Assembly (NCBI GenBank): GCA_037013495.1
Contig: CM072805.1
Span: 24,744,669-24,808,668, forward strand
DNA length: 64,000 bases
Source: Hippophae tibetana
Taxonomy: Eukaryota > Streptophyta > Magnoliopsida > Rosales > Elaeagnaceae
Direction of reading: 5' to 3'
Position 1 is the first letter of the stretch. Every line of letters begins with the position of its first letter. Shown piece by piece: positions 46,989-60,259 of this stretch. The position numbers were made by a program, and so were the translations under genes. Below the pieces are notes generated by a model. It was given only the letters and a program-made list of their open reading frames with translations, was not told the DNA's origin and made no database searches.

Positions 46989-49014
46989 AGTTGTGCTACT
47001 CTGATCAGCCTTGCACTTGGGGTCTAAAGTACGACTAACCTCTCAGCTCTGAAAGAAACTTGGTAGAACATCATAGCATCGCAAGCCTTCAGCAACCGTG
47101 GCTTCACAATATTGATGAGCCAGTACCTAGACCCAAACTTGAACTTCTAAGAACTGAATCTGAACTAGTGACTGAATCTCCAGAAGATGTAGTGGTTGAT
47201 GCACCCTTTCACTCTCTAGTACCCAATGATCCTCCTGTTGAGAATACTCTTGAGGTAAGTTCTAATATCACACATTTACAAACTAATGCTATAGATACAT
47301 CTGTTGGTTATGTTCTACCTTTCAGACACAACCGAGGCAAACCTCCGAATCAATACTTTCCAGACAAAGAGGAACGACAATCCAAGTATCCAATAGCCAA
47401 TTATGTATCAACTCAAGGGTTATTAGAACCTATCAGGGCTTTTGCACAAACACTCTCCTCATGTCAAATTCCAAGCAATGTTGAAGAAGCCTTATCTGAT
47501 CCAAATTAGGCTCAAGCTATAAAAGAAGAATTTGTAGCACTGCAGAAGAACAACACATGGGTGTTAAGCAAGTTGCCTCAAGGGAGGAAAATGGTAGGAT
47601 GCAAGTTGATTTTCTCCATTAAGTATAAAGCAGATGGGTCAGTTGATCGATACAAGGCGAGGCTAGTAGCAAAAGGGTATACACAGAAACATGGTATAGA
47701 TTATCAAGAAACCTTCTCACCTGTGGCTAAATTAAAAACTGTGAGAGTTTTGTTATCTCTTGTAGCAAATTTAGATTGGCCATTGCACCAACTTGACGTG
47801 AAGAATGCCTTCCTTCATGGTGACCTTGAAGAAGAGATTTACATGGATATTCCACCAGGATATATTGTTACATCAGGAAAAGAAACTGCATGTAGATTAC
47901 AACGAGCATTGTATGGATTAAAACAATCACCTCGAGCATGGTTTGACAGATTGAGTTCAGCAATGAGAAAATATGGGTTTCAACAAAGCAACTCTAACCA
48001 CACTCTTTTCCTAAAACATCGATTGGGAAAAATAACAACCCTTATAGTATATGTAAACGACATGATCATTACAGAGGATGATAAAGAAGAAATCTCTAGG
48101 CTTCAAGAACAACTATCAAATGAGTTTGAAATGAAGGACTTAGGAGGGCTCAAATACTTCTTAGGCATTGAGGTAACAAGATCAAAACAAGATATATGTC
48201 TTTCCCAAAGGAAATATACTCTAGACCTACTGGCAGAGGCAAGATTACTAGATTGTAAACCTGTCGATATTCCGATGGTCCAAAATCATAAACTTGGAGA
48301 ATATGTGAACCAAGTACCAGCAGATAAACAGAGATATCAACGGTTAGTAGGTAAACTCATATACTTATCTCATACTCGACCTGATATTGCTTATGTTGTG
48401 AGTGTCGTGAGTAAGTTTATGCACTGCCCAAGGGAAGACCATATGGATGTCGTCATACGAATACTCCGTTATTTAAAATCCTCCCTTGGGAAAGGACTTA
48501 TGTTTTCAAAGAATGGTCAATTGGAAATCGTTGGATATACAAATTCAAACTGGGCAGGGAATATGAAGGATAGGAAATCTACTACTAGGTACTTTACTTT
48601 TGTGGGGGCAATCTTGTTACATGGATGGAGGAGCAAGAAGCAAAAGGTAGTTGCCTTATCTAGTACTGAAGCTGAATTTCGAGGAATGTTCAAGGGAATA
48701 TGTGAGCTTCTTTGGTTGAAAAAACTTCTAACTGAGATTTTTGATGCTTCTAACTCTGAAATGAACTTATTTTGTGATAACAAAACAGCCATTGTCATCT
48801 CTCACAATCCAGTTCAACATGATTGCACGAAGCACATTGAAGTGGATCGAACCTTCATCAAATAGAATCCTGAAGAAAAGATTATTCAGTTTCCATTTGT
48901 TGAATTAGAAGATCAATTGGTTGATATACTCACAAAATCTGTTTGTAAAGAACTTTTACAACTCACTTGACAAGTTAGACATAAAAGATATATATGCACC
49001 AACTTGAGGGGGAG

Positions 49015-49250
49015 TGTTGGTGTGTGTTGTGGTACATGCTGCAACAGTGGCAAACACCAATATTTAGTGGAGCAAAACATGGAGCAGACAATAATATTAA
49101 TGAAGCCATAAAATATGGATATGCAGCAGTTATGATTATTGTTTAGTTTTCGTTTTCATTGTATACATATACCTAAATTCTTGTATAAAAACAAAACAGA
49201 AATAATATAAAATATATATGATAATTATCAGAAAAACACAATATTTGTTA
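49015..49250 (+). repeat. Right LTR of the second copia element
   Basis: It starts TGTTGGTGTGTG after CTTGAGGGGGAG and is followed by TGGTA. Confidence 0.87.
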
Positions 49251-49976
49251 TGGTAGAGAAGATGTTAATTAATAGTGTAGGGACTTGGGCCATATGTTTG
49301 TAGCCTAATTATTGACACTCTTTTTTTTCGTTGATTAATAGTGCAGGGACTACTCGTTGTAGGATTAATCCGAGATTTCAATTCTAATGTAAAAATATTC
49401 AACGTGATTAGATTATGAGGTAACATAATACAAATGTTTTCATACGAGACATCAATTCATAAACTCTTCTGTTTCACTACCATTTCAAAGCAATCACAAT
49501 CTTTCACGCTCATGGGGTCTTTCTGTCTTAAAAATTAGTTTTAATTTATATCTTATTAACAAGATCATTTAAAAATACCACCCAATTTTCTTTAAACTCT
49601 ACAAAGGGTAATATTTTAATTGGTATGTTATGATCCTATTAATAAAACAGAGATTAAGACATACTTTATTAAATCCCAGATAGAATCAATCATTTACACG
49701 ACAGTAGACTATACCAGGAAAAAAAGGTTTAAAAAAAAAATAAAGAATAAGCAACCCTTACAAGCAATGCTCTTATATGTTTCATATACATTACTAATAC
49801 GAAATGAGAGCATCATAGTTAAGCATAATTTTACTGCTCTCCTCCCTTAATTCTTATACTAGTGCAGCAAAAATGGTTGATAAGGACTCCGTGACCGTGC
49901 TTCAACAGAGAGCATTGCCAGTTTCGACTTTCAAACCACGTCAAGGCTTAAAGCTCAAAGTTATTTAGTTCCGCAT
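49251..49976. other. 3' flank of the PMT2-like gene
   Basis: This includes the probable PMT2-like 3' UTR (immediately left of 49977) and AT-rich spacer. No other gene is supported. Confidence 0.45.
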
Positions 49977-52900
49977 TCACTGTGTTGAGGTGGAGTTTCC
50001 ATCAACAACCCAGTACTGCTTGACAACAACCAATATCTTCTCGGGAATAAGAGGTCCATCCTCGTGGTCCACCATTTTAGTATCCCATCTCATTCCTCCA
50101 ATAATCTTTTTCACCTTAATTAGTTCATCAACCTCATCACGGAATATGACAGCTCCTTCTGGTCGCAAAATCCTATCCATCTCCAGAAGAATGTCTTCCA
50201 CATTGCATCTGCATTAATTTACATACAAGTTATAGAGCCAAAGGAAACATTTGACACATCTGCAACAAGATGCAGAACGTTTGGAGAGAAGAAAAATGGT
50301 TGATTCTATCAATGAAAACTACTTTTCAGATGCATGCAAGTAAGAAATGAGAAGATAGTTGTATAGTGAAGAAGATGACCGAGCATCATTGCAGTTATCT
50401 TCTCTCATAATCTAATTTATAGCGTTAGTATCAGCCAAAACACAATTATAGAAGTTTATTAATCTAGCAACTAAGCTGGTTCAACATACAAGTATAGATT
50501 TTTATTAACCTAAGGCATTTTTTTTCTTTTTTTTGAGCCAGGTATTCAACCTTTACTCTCCTAGAGAAGTAAAACACAGAATTTAGATCCTCCAACCAAG
50601 GAAAGTTAGGAGTTATAACACTTAAGAGCCCAAAATCCAAATAAAATTAACACTAATTAAGTAGATACTTACTTTTCCTTGTATAGACTGAAAACACCAT
50701 GAGCATGAATGAAGTCATATGTCCGTGGATATGTTGAGAATGCTTCACACCTAAATTCTCGCAGCAACAAGAAAGAGAAAGAACTAAGATACATAGATAA
50801 AAAGGCAAAGGCAAAGCAAAACATCATGATTCTGCAATGATAATTTAATCCAAAGTGGAAAGAAATCTTAATTGAGCGTTTCAAAATCAACTGACCGTAA
50901 TAATAAAACTGTTAAACCAAATTAAAGGCACAAATAAAAGATATGGTGAAAAGGAAGGGGGAAGCTGTACCAGTCATGATAGATGCCAATCAATCCTCTC
51001 TCATATATGACCCCCAGTGTATTTTTCTCAGCTATCGTGGGCACCACATTCATAACCCATAATTTTGGAGATTGAAGTGCTGCAGCAAAACTTCCAAGGC
51101 CGGCATTCATATCCATTATATTGCGATACCTTCCTGAGTCAATTAGTCTATTAATTTTCTTATAAGCATTTACATGCTTCTTCCATTTTTTGTTGTCGTC
51201 CTCAAATGTCTCAACAGAAACTCCAGGAACAGCACCACTGGCAATTTTAGGAGGCACTGCATTAAGCCTTTGAGGGAATGACTCCAGTTTCCCAACAGGA
51301 ACATCAGGGTATGGAGTTATGCATGACTCCATTTTCTTATACCTAAAATGACCACGATGAAGCCAGCTTTAGAAAGTAGAATATCATAACTCCTTATGGA
51401 TGGTAAATCTTTGTATTTCAAAGAAGGCCCTGTCCGTGTCCCATATAGAATTATAATAACATTTTCACCGAAGTGAAAAAAAAAACTTTCATTAAAATGC
51501 TAATGTGTGAGGCAATGATTAAAAAAAATAGTAGAAAACAAACTAATATACCTCCACAACAAAACTGGATACAAGTATCAAACTTAGAGTTCCCTACAGT
51601 AATTCCAAAGATTCATAAGGATTAACATCGAAATGCAGTAAAGGACTATCTTTCAATAATTACGTTCTTGGACCACAGCCTCACAGTTCATTGAAGGAAA
51701 AAGGAAAAATAAAGGCAGAAACATAGTATGGAATGACAAGAAAGGACCATACCAGACATCATCTACATCAGCAGATTCACAAAATCTGGTTCCGGTATCT
51801 TGTCTGCTCTTGCATGAATCAGCATTTACTCTCTTTTGCCAGATAGCCATTTCACCGTTCTCATACTTTTTCTCCCAGCAAAAAAGTTTAGCAATTTCTT
51901 CAATCTTTCTCTGCTCCTCTTCAAGTTCCTCCTTGGGACGCTTCCATGCCTCATAATTAGTCTTCCAATTGATAGGAGGACCAGAAAGAATCCAATAACC
52001 TCCAGGTCTAAGTACTCGGTCAACTTCCATAAGATAAGTTCCACCTGTAAACAGATCGATCAATTTCAATTGCATAATTAAAGTGCTTGATTAAGAACAG
52101 TTTCTTTCATCCTTTTCAATTTAGCACATACAGCCCCCTTACCATTTGCACCCCATGGAATCAAGCAGCGAGAACAGTGAGCCATGTCAAAAGCTCTAGA
52201 TGGATATGGCATCTTTATTGTGCCTAAAACACCAATGACAGCAGGCACACCCCTTTCAAGAGCAAACTGGACTTGTGCTTCATGTGAGTCTCTTGGTGCA
52301 AACGACATGGCAATAACATTTCTACTCCAAAGGTATGCACCCCAACTTGCAACCTGAACAAAAATAAGTAATCTTCATGTTAACGATTATAAAACTGAAA
52401 GGCCCCCATCTTAGAGCAAAAGAAATTTTTAAAATTTGAGTTGTAAAGAAAATTATGAGAGATTTTAGGGTCTCATACCCCACAACCAGTGTCCAAAACG
52501 GTCCTAATTGTTCCATTGTCAATTGGAATCACAGAGGCAATCTGATCAATATATTTATTGGCTCCTTGAGGAAACTGTGTGCCACCACCAGGGAACCGGA
52601 AAACATTTCCTTCATACTGAATCCAGTTCTGAATAGCCTTTTCCACTGTCAAGCTCTTATATGGTGCATTGGCATAGGGAACGTAATCACGGCTCTTTGG
52701 CCAAGGGAATGGAGTTACATATCCCTTGGGTGCAGGGACTAGGCAACGTAACTTTTTCTCCTCAGGAGGGCAATGTCTCTCTCTATAGATCATATTGTCC
52801 CTAGGGAAGGTCATTGCACGTTTTTTATCTTGGCAGGGCGTGTAGTCAGTATATCGAGGATGGCATGGTTTTATAACCTTTGTTTTCTCTTCACCTTCAT

Positions 52901-53126
52901 CAATACTCCCAGTATCGCCAGTATGATGGGAATCAAAACTCAAACTTGGGACAATATTGCAGTCAGCCCCACTTTTAGTGATCTCTAAAGCTATACTATC
53001 ACCTTTCCCAAATCCACTTCTCTGCCACGCACCCAATATATAGAAGAAACAGCATAAACCAGCTACAATAAATATTTGCACAGAGCTCCTGGCCCTACCA
53101 TCATTCGAGTTCGTCTTCATTGCCAT
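49977..53126 (-). CDS. PMT2: PMT2-type methyltransferase (pectin methyltransferase-like), six coding exons
   Basis: This is a Golgi type II membrane protein of the DUF248/QUA2-TSD2 family, whose members are linked to methylesterification of homogalacturonan with S-adenosylmethionine. The exons on the minus strand are 53126-52479, 52353-52143, 52044-51753, 51342-50971, 50750-50673 and 50208-49977, giving 610 aa (Arabidopsis PMT2 is about 611). The start [15 protein letters not shown] is followed by one membrane anchor (about 14-36, [19 protein letters not shown]). Landmarks are [41 protein letters not shown], the SAM motif LDTGCG (211-216), [28 protein letters not shown], and a C-terminus with [14 protein letters not shown] splice acceptor just upstream of the ATG (TATTTAG/GTACCAT) implies a 5' UTR intron. 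No lesion is visible. Confidence 0.96.
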
Positions 53127-54010
53127 ATGGTACCTAAATATTTGCAAAATGAAATGGTCAGACCCCCTTCACGGCAGATATGTAAACCTCATATAGAACT
53201 ATATAGGCATAGAAATAGTGATATGAACACAAAATGGAAAGAAGTCCTAAATGGTACAATCAATTAATCAAGGCCAATTGAGCGAACCTGGAAAAAATGA
53301 TTCCAAATTAATCATCTAAAATATCAGTCACTAACAAAAACGCATCTTTATCAATTATCACTTGTATATAAAGTTGAAGATGAACACCGACAATGCATAC
53401 TACGAAAATTGATTAATGCCTGCTTAATATATATATAAGATTCATATATAGAAGGTGGGAGAATATTTTAGCATAATTGATGCTCAGTTAATTAAAGGAT
53501 CTAAGTTGTCACATCAGCAAAGGAGAAACTAAATTAACAAACTTCATACATAAATAAATAGCTCGTAATCACTAAATAAACAGAGGATCCGGCACTAATT
53601 ACTAAAAAAACAAGAAAAAGAAAAGAAACATGAATTTAGACGGCTTACCAATCCGTAATAAAAGCTTAACACTACCTCTAGACCTTACTGTCGTGGACCT
53701 ATCGGATCAAAGGCGAAATATGAAAATCATGGGGAGAGAAAGAAAGAGAACTTCTTCCAAAGTATAATCTATTAACACGTTATATGGGGGGAGATAAAAG
53801 CAACAGCGAAAGAGAAAAAGATAGAATAAGAAGGTGGGTTACTTCAACTTTGGGGATTCCAATACACAAATGAACTGAAACGTGTCGATTAACTTCTGAA
53901 AACCCTAACTATCACTCCGATCTTGAAACAAGAAGAAATGTACGAATTTCGCAAGTAATTGATTGACTAAGCCTACGAAAATGATGATCGATCGTGAATT
54001 TGAATATCTG
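53127..54010 (-). promoter_or_regulatory. 5' UTR/intron and promoter region of the PMT2-like gene
   Basis: The acceptor at about 53137 implies an upstream noncoding exon, probably within about 53690-53960, where the sequence is less AT-rich and purine-rich on the plus strand. The exact first exon and start site cannot be fixed from sequence alone. Confidence 0.4.
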
Positions 54011-56690
54011 GTATATATATTATTACCATTCACTAAATTTAGGAATAAATTGATAGTTTTCAAATCCCAAAAAATCTAACTTTTAAACACTTTAACATAT
54101 ATTTGATTAATTTTTAAAAATTATATATAAAAATATGTATTTAATTAAAATTTATAAAGGTGTAATAGATTTTAAATTCTAAAAAATCTATAAATTTTAC
54201 TAGATTTTTAAAGATTTTAACATATAATTTTAAAAAATAATATGATATGTATCTCTTTTTTAAAATAAAAATATTATTTAGTTTTTTTTTTTAATTTTAA
54301 AAAAATCATTAATCTTTTATTAAACTTTTAAAAATATATATAAGTTTAAATAGACTTTTATATAATTTTTTCATAAAATTTTATTATCGAAATTTTTATA
54401 AATTTTTAGATATTTTAAATTTTTTAATGAATATTTTATGATTATCAAAAATATTCAATATGTTATTATATATTTTATTTAAAAAATTAAAAAATTTATA
54501 TTTTTCTGATCTTGAGATGGCTGATGCTTAATAACTATTAAAAAATTATTAATATGTTAGAATTATTTAAAAAAATTATTTAATTGTAAATTAATTTATA
54601 TTTTATGAATAATGAATTTCTTGATCATTGATATAATGCTATTAAAAAAAACTAAACCTTAAATTAGTGGTTGAATTCATAATTATATAAAATAAAAAAA
54701 AGATCGAGCAACAAAAGAGTACGAGAGAAAAAAAATGAAAAAAAGAAGTGAAAATAGCTTTAAAAAAGTATCATTGGAAAATATATTACTTGTGGTAGAT
54801 TTTTTTTATACATAAAAAATGTGTAAAATTTATAAAAAATCTTGTTTAAGTAAAATTTATAAAATTTATTTTTATTTTAAATATTCTAATACTTTTATAC
54901 TTTTAAAAATTAGTAGTTGAGTACAATTAAAATTATATAAAATTTTAAAAAGTATTAAAAAATTAAATTGAATAAAATTAAATTCTTGTAAATTATTAAA
55001 AAATCTTAAATAAATATACTTAAAATTTTAAAAACCAATAAAATACGTAGTTATTTTAGTTTGATAATTACATAATTTATACAATTTAATTTTATAACTT
55101 TTTAGGTAAGTTTCGTTAATCTCATAATTTAAAAATATAATATTTTAAAAATTATAATTTCTTTAAGTAAAATAAAATTTATATATTTTATTAATAAAAA
55201 AATAAAATCTTTCACCTTTTTATTTCTTTTTCTGCCATTCATTCCCTTTTACTCTTTATTTTTCTAGTTATTAATAATAAATAATAAATAAATTAAGAGA
55301 GAGAATAATAAACTAAGAGGGAGAAAGAGTAAAAAATATAGAGAAAAAAGAGAAGGATTTTTTTAAATTTTTTATTAATAAAATATATAATTTTTATTTT
55401 AATTTTTAAAATAGTTTAATTTTTAAAAAGTTTAATTTAATTAATCATATTTTTAAATTATAAAAATATTAAAATTTATTTAAAAAATTTATAAAATTAA
55501 AATATAAAAAACACTTAATTTATCTCAATATCCACAAATTACAATATCATGACATTCTTGTTAAGGGACACTGTTCACGTTCTTGTATAGATATTTATTG
55601 ATTTAAAGAAAGTTAAACGTAAAACACGATAAGTTAGAGATCTGGATCCTGGGATGTCTTCCAGTCTTTGCTTTCGGCTTCAATTGGAAAAGGTCAACTA
55701 ATTAATTATTTATATTTTTTTTAATTCTTAAAAATAAATTAACATTCTAAAGATGACCTTCGGCTCAATTTTATTGGCGTTTAGGTCTAAATCTTTAAAA
55801 TTGAATCGAGCAATTTTAATTTTACTTCAAAGCTCATCAATCAATATTTTCATAATTTGTCAAATTTCAGTTTTGTTCTCTCCCCTCCCATTCTCTCCTT
55901 TTCCTTCCTCAGGTTTCATATTTTTTTTTATAAATAAAATAGAGAAATTATATCTATAATTGACGTTCCTTCGTTTATAACACAAGATTACAAGTCAATT
56001 ATACATCTTCATGTTTTATATGATATATTTTTTAGTATGATTTTTCTTTTAACTATCTCTAAAAATATATATTTTATATATGTATTATATTTTTGAACAT
56101 ACAAAATACATACATTTTTCATTATATACAAAGACAACATATGTACAATAATATGTTTAGTATAGTTGCAATGAGATTGGCAAGTAAAATTTTTTTCTTT
56201 CTTTTCTTTCAATTTTCTCTCTATATATATTTATTGAAATAAAGATAGTTCACGTTTATTATTTTTAATGAAAATATATTTTAATTTTTCTACCTATTAA
56301 GTAGAGTAACATAAACCTACTACTTTTACAAAAAAGTTATAAAAATCTATTTTGTAAATGTAATAATATATTTGTATTGTCTCATTATCATAAACTTAGA
56401 GAAATTCATTATCTTGTTGGAAAAGAAAGAGTGCTAGCTTGCTTGTTTTTAAAATTCTTTCGTTCATTTAAAAAGATTGAGACAACACAAGTCTATTATC
56501 TTTACAAAATGAATTTTTGGAATATTTTTATAAAAGTAGTCGACTTGTGCTACTTTACTTAATATGTACAAGTCTAAAGTATACTTTCATTAAAAATAGT
56601 AGATTTAGACGACCATTTATCCTTTTTTTCCTCTCCAAACACTTATTTTTTTTCTCTCTAAACACTCATTTGACCTAAAGGCTTGAGTTC
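54011..56690. other. Extremely AT-rich intergenic DNA
   Basis: 54011-55560 is almost entirely A/T with low-complexity AAATTTTTAAA words. 55560-56690 is slightly more mixed and has short frames without family resemblance. I see nothing supportable. Confidence 0.5.
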
Positions 56691-58334
56691 TCATTATTGA
56701 GATTCAACAACTCAATCCATTAGATCTGGATTGTAAAAAACTAAGAATTGTAATAGAAGCATAAGGTTTTTGTCTTTTACACATTTCTTCATCAATTCCT
56801 TTGCCAATATTGCCAATTCTCTTATCTTTTTGTTAAGTTTCTTCATTCTTTTTGCTATTTCTTACTCGTTTTTCAGTGGTTTATTCAATCATTCCTTGTT
56901 TTGGATTCTATAATCTTTGATTCTTTTCTGATCATTAATTACATTATTGATTGATTTTGTTATTCATGATGCGAACTGGTACCTAATTAGTTTCGTGTGA
57001 TGTTATTTTTCGTTCAATTTTCCAAGGAATTATGGTTGTGCTCTGGATCTAACCTCTGATTTTCTCTTGTGAAGTGTGGCCTAACTGAAAGGTTAGAATT
57101 TAATTGTTGACCATGTCAATTAGATATTTCTAACTAGGAGATTATATTCCTTGGATATCGTTCTACTAGCTTTGGTCTTTTTGGTATTGTTTCTCCTCCA
57201 TCATGATTAGTTGAAGTCTTTAAGCAAATTGTGGTTAATGGTTCATAGTTGTTTCTATATAAATATATGTTGTGGTATATTGCCAAGTATTGTGTGTGTT
57301 TTGTGTGATTTATGCTCACATTTTTGTTCATGTTGCAACATGATTATTCTTGGTTTGAATACACAAGGTATTGGTTAGGTTAATACTATGAATGCACTAT
57401 TTGATGCTAAGAAATTGCATTATTTTGATGTTATGTTTTGCTTGCTAGCTATACAATTAACACAAGGAGCTCATTTTGTTAAATAACCTACTAAACAAGG
57501 TGTTTGAAAGAGGAGAATATTTAATCATTGGCACAGGAAAAAGAAACTTTTAATATGCTTCAAAAAAACATAATTGAAGCATATTATGGCCTATTGTGAT
57601 ACGTTTAAAGAAGTCAGACATAAGTTCAAAGACGTCAATTAGCTAGATGGACAACTAGAGCTCTACCTATGTATACTATTATTTTGGATGCATTGATTTA
57701 AGTTTTTAGAGTAAAACAAGTCTTATTGGATATGCCGAAGAATTTAGCTTGGTATGTGATTATAAGGTTTTCTATCATCTTCATTCCAAGAGTGTATATC
57801 TATTGGATAGTAAAAAATAATAACATTCTTGTTTGAAGGATACTAAAATAAATCTTAGAGATGTAGATTACTACTCATTTTTCTTTACCCTACTTGCTAT
57901 GCAATAGATCAAAAGAGAATCATTTAAATTATAAAAATTAATTGGATTATTAGTCTATATATGTTTATATATATATATTTCTTATAATTCATGTGGATGT
58001 AGATAGTAGACAAGCTTTTGATCTTATACATTGAATATTAAGTAATGAAATTTCTCATTTCACTATAAAAAGTATATGTTTAGTAGATGTTGTTATCAAT
58101 TTTTGTCAACACTATGTAAGACTATTATCCATAGAATCTGGGAGATGAATAAACTATTAAAAAATTGAACCACCTTGTAGGGATGATCTTCAGCTCGATG
58201 ATCCTTAAGTTAGTAATTGTAAGATTAAGGATAGAGGAGATCTCAGTCTCGCTTTAATAATTATATGGAAAAAGAGTGATTAGCTGTCATTCTCAATTAT
58301 GAGATATAGTAATTGTAATATGACATATGATATA
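56691..58334. other. Unassigned less AT-rich segment
   Basis: Several short plus-strand open stretches occur here (for example the one starting ATGAATGCACTATTTGATGC near 57388), interrupted by stops and without a family I recognise. Texture resembles decayed transposable-element coding sequence, but no motif or terminal repeat supports a name. Confidence 0.3.
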
Positions 58335-59252
58335 CATTACTACAAAAATGGGTATTTAAGTCGATATGTAAAGTCAGTTTTTTTTTTTCAAAAACTGATT
58401 TATAATGAATTTAAAGTCGGTTCGGTGTAGAACTGACGCTATCCACGTAGGATGTAGCATCGGTTGACGTGTCGAACCGATGCTATACGTGGACGTAGTG
58501 TTAGTTCAAGGTGTCAACCGACACTATCCACGTAACATAGCGTCGATTGACACCTAGAACCGATGCTACACACGTGGATAAATTCTTTTCTCTTCTTTCT
58601 TCCCCAAACAAAAGCTATTCCCAAGGTTGCGTAACTCTCAAAAACCTAAAACCTCATCCACTTCTCCTCCACTCTTTCTCATTTTTCGGCCACTTACGAC
58701 TACCATTTCCAACGCCGGTTAGTGGGTTTTCTTCCTCTCTAACTAATCTTTTAGATCCCCTATTTTTTTGAGTAAAATACTCAAAAAAAATTATACTCTT
58801 TTCTCACTTACAAAACACTAGTTTTTTCTTCCTTTCCTTCATTTTGTCATTTCATTTACTTTTCTAAGTATTTCTATTAATTTTACGCACTTATTATTCA
58901 TATTTTTTCTGTTATTATTTATGTGTATACAATTTTGTATTATATATATAGGTTTGTATTATAACATCAGGAGAAGAATATGATGATATTGAATAAAATA
59001 GAACAAACCCATGGTAATTTTTCTACTATTAATTGATATTTTATTTTCAAATATTTGTATTAATTGAACTATTTGCTAAACTGATTTTGATTTTTTCTAC
59101 TCGAATATAGGTTTTTATTTGAGTATAATAGAAAATGAGTAAATTTAAAAAAAAATAAAGTCGGTTCATCGCGTGAACCGACTTTAAATTTTAAGTCATT
59201 TCATTTAAAGTCTGTTTTTAACCGATTTTAATGCCCCTTTTTTGTAGTAGTA
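58335..59252 (+). mobile_element. CACTA (En/Spm)-type non-autonomous element, copy B
   Basis: It is flanked by a perfect ATA duplication (58332-58334 and 59253-59255). The left end is CATTACTACAAAAATGGG and the right end reverse-complemented is TACTACTACAAAAAAGGGG, both one base from CACTACTACAAAAA. Subterminal palindromic units about 42 bp long (about 58410-58575) pair GCGTCGGTT with AACCGACGC. Near the right end lies a hairpin with stem AAAGTCGGTTCA/TGAACCGACTTT. The plus-strand open frame at 58547-58771 is similar to the minus-strand frame of copy A. No transposase is present. It is inverted relative to copy A and of equal length. Confidence 0.85.
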
Positions 59253-59255
59253 ATA

Positions 59256-60255
59256 AGATAATATATTTTATGTATGCATATGTGACTCTATATAGGGGAA
59301 TAAATAAACTGAATAGTTGCCTCTACCTGATTAAGATCGAGTTATTATAGCTTTGTAGACACTTATTTATTATATATAATTATCTTTTGTATACATCTAT
59401 GGTTTGTAGAAATCTATCATTAATTAGTTACTCAATTATCCCTTAAGATAATAAAAAGATAATCTTTGAGCCTTTATCTCTTTAAGATTATTGGGCCTTT
59501 ATTCTCTTGGCATTGCACTTATTGTGGTTAACCTATAAATCTATTTGATGATTGGGACCACTCTTTGACTACTATATGATATGTATGAAATTAACACCAA
59601 AATCATCCCTTGGACTTTTTAGCCCTTGGGTTAGAAGGTCCGATTATAATTTCTTTCAATACTTATGTTAAATATTTCTTCCAATTATGGTGATGATACT
59701 AAGCTTACCCTTGATTATTTTTTACCTTCCCAAGTGAGAAACTTTCTAGCATGTCTGCCCATTCGAAATATGCATGATGGCGTTTTGCTGCCAACGATGT
59801 CTTCTGATTTTCAATCGTACTTTTGGTCAAACAGTTACATTAAAGTCAATATTTTTATGAAGGAAGTCAAACCTTCTCTTATTTTTGTGGGAGACTCAAA
59901 ATTCAAATCTTAAGCCTAATCCCTCTAAGATTATGATATTTTGGACATATGTTTTTCTTTATGTAGTGTAGAATAGTAATTTTTCGTCATCCAAACACTA
60001 TACACCCCATGATGTTCACACTGGACTTTCTTATGCAAGAAGTGATGGATGCTAGATTCATGGATGTATATGATCAAGTATGGCTATCATCAGTGTGTGT
60101 CAAAGTGGACAAGGATCAATGTGGAACATGGGCATTGATAGATGAACGGAGTTCAAATGAAGGTGTGGTTGACAAAGCCCTAACTATTGGTGCTTTGGCC
60201 AACGACCTTCTAGCTGACTTCCTCATGGCTAGTGATCTTGTTGTTGGCAACCTTT
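59256..60255. other. Intergenic DNA with unassigned short frames
   Basis: Open frames at 59665-59913 and 60009-60287 show no recognisable family. The second merges into the minisatellite that follows. No gene is supported. Confidence 0.35.
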
Positions 60256-60259
60256 GGAT

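Larger units (their letters stand above)
46088..49250 (+). mobile_element. Internally deleted Ty1/copia element carrying host gene pieces
   Basis: It is the same family as the element at 7781-13559. The LTRs are 46088-46289 and 49015-49250, with the same primer-binding site (46290-46301) and polypurine tract. The flanks GGGTA and TGGTA are a near-match 5-bp duplication. Gag, protease and integrase are missing. In their place, about 46490-47110 holds antisense host gene pieces. Plus-strand sequence resumes with the integrase-RT linker (from about 47115), then a long open RT-RNase H region (47561-48865) with copia motifs such as [20 protein letters not shown] and [12 protein letters not shown]. 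It is non-autonomous and broken with several interruptions. The shared pol sequence is very similar to the other element. Confidence 0.9.

Noticed and set aside
52455-52742. Plus-strand frames over the PMT2-like gene
   Set aside because: They are antisense shadows of well-supported PMT2 exons and have no family resemblance.
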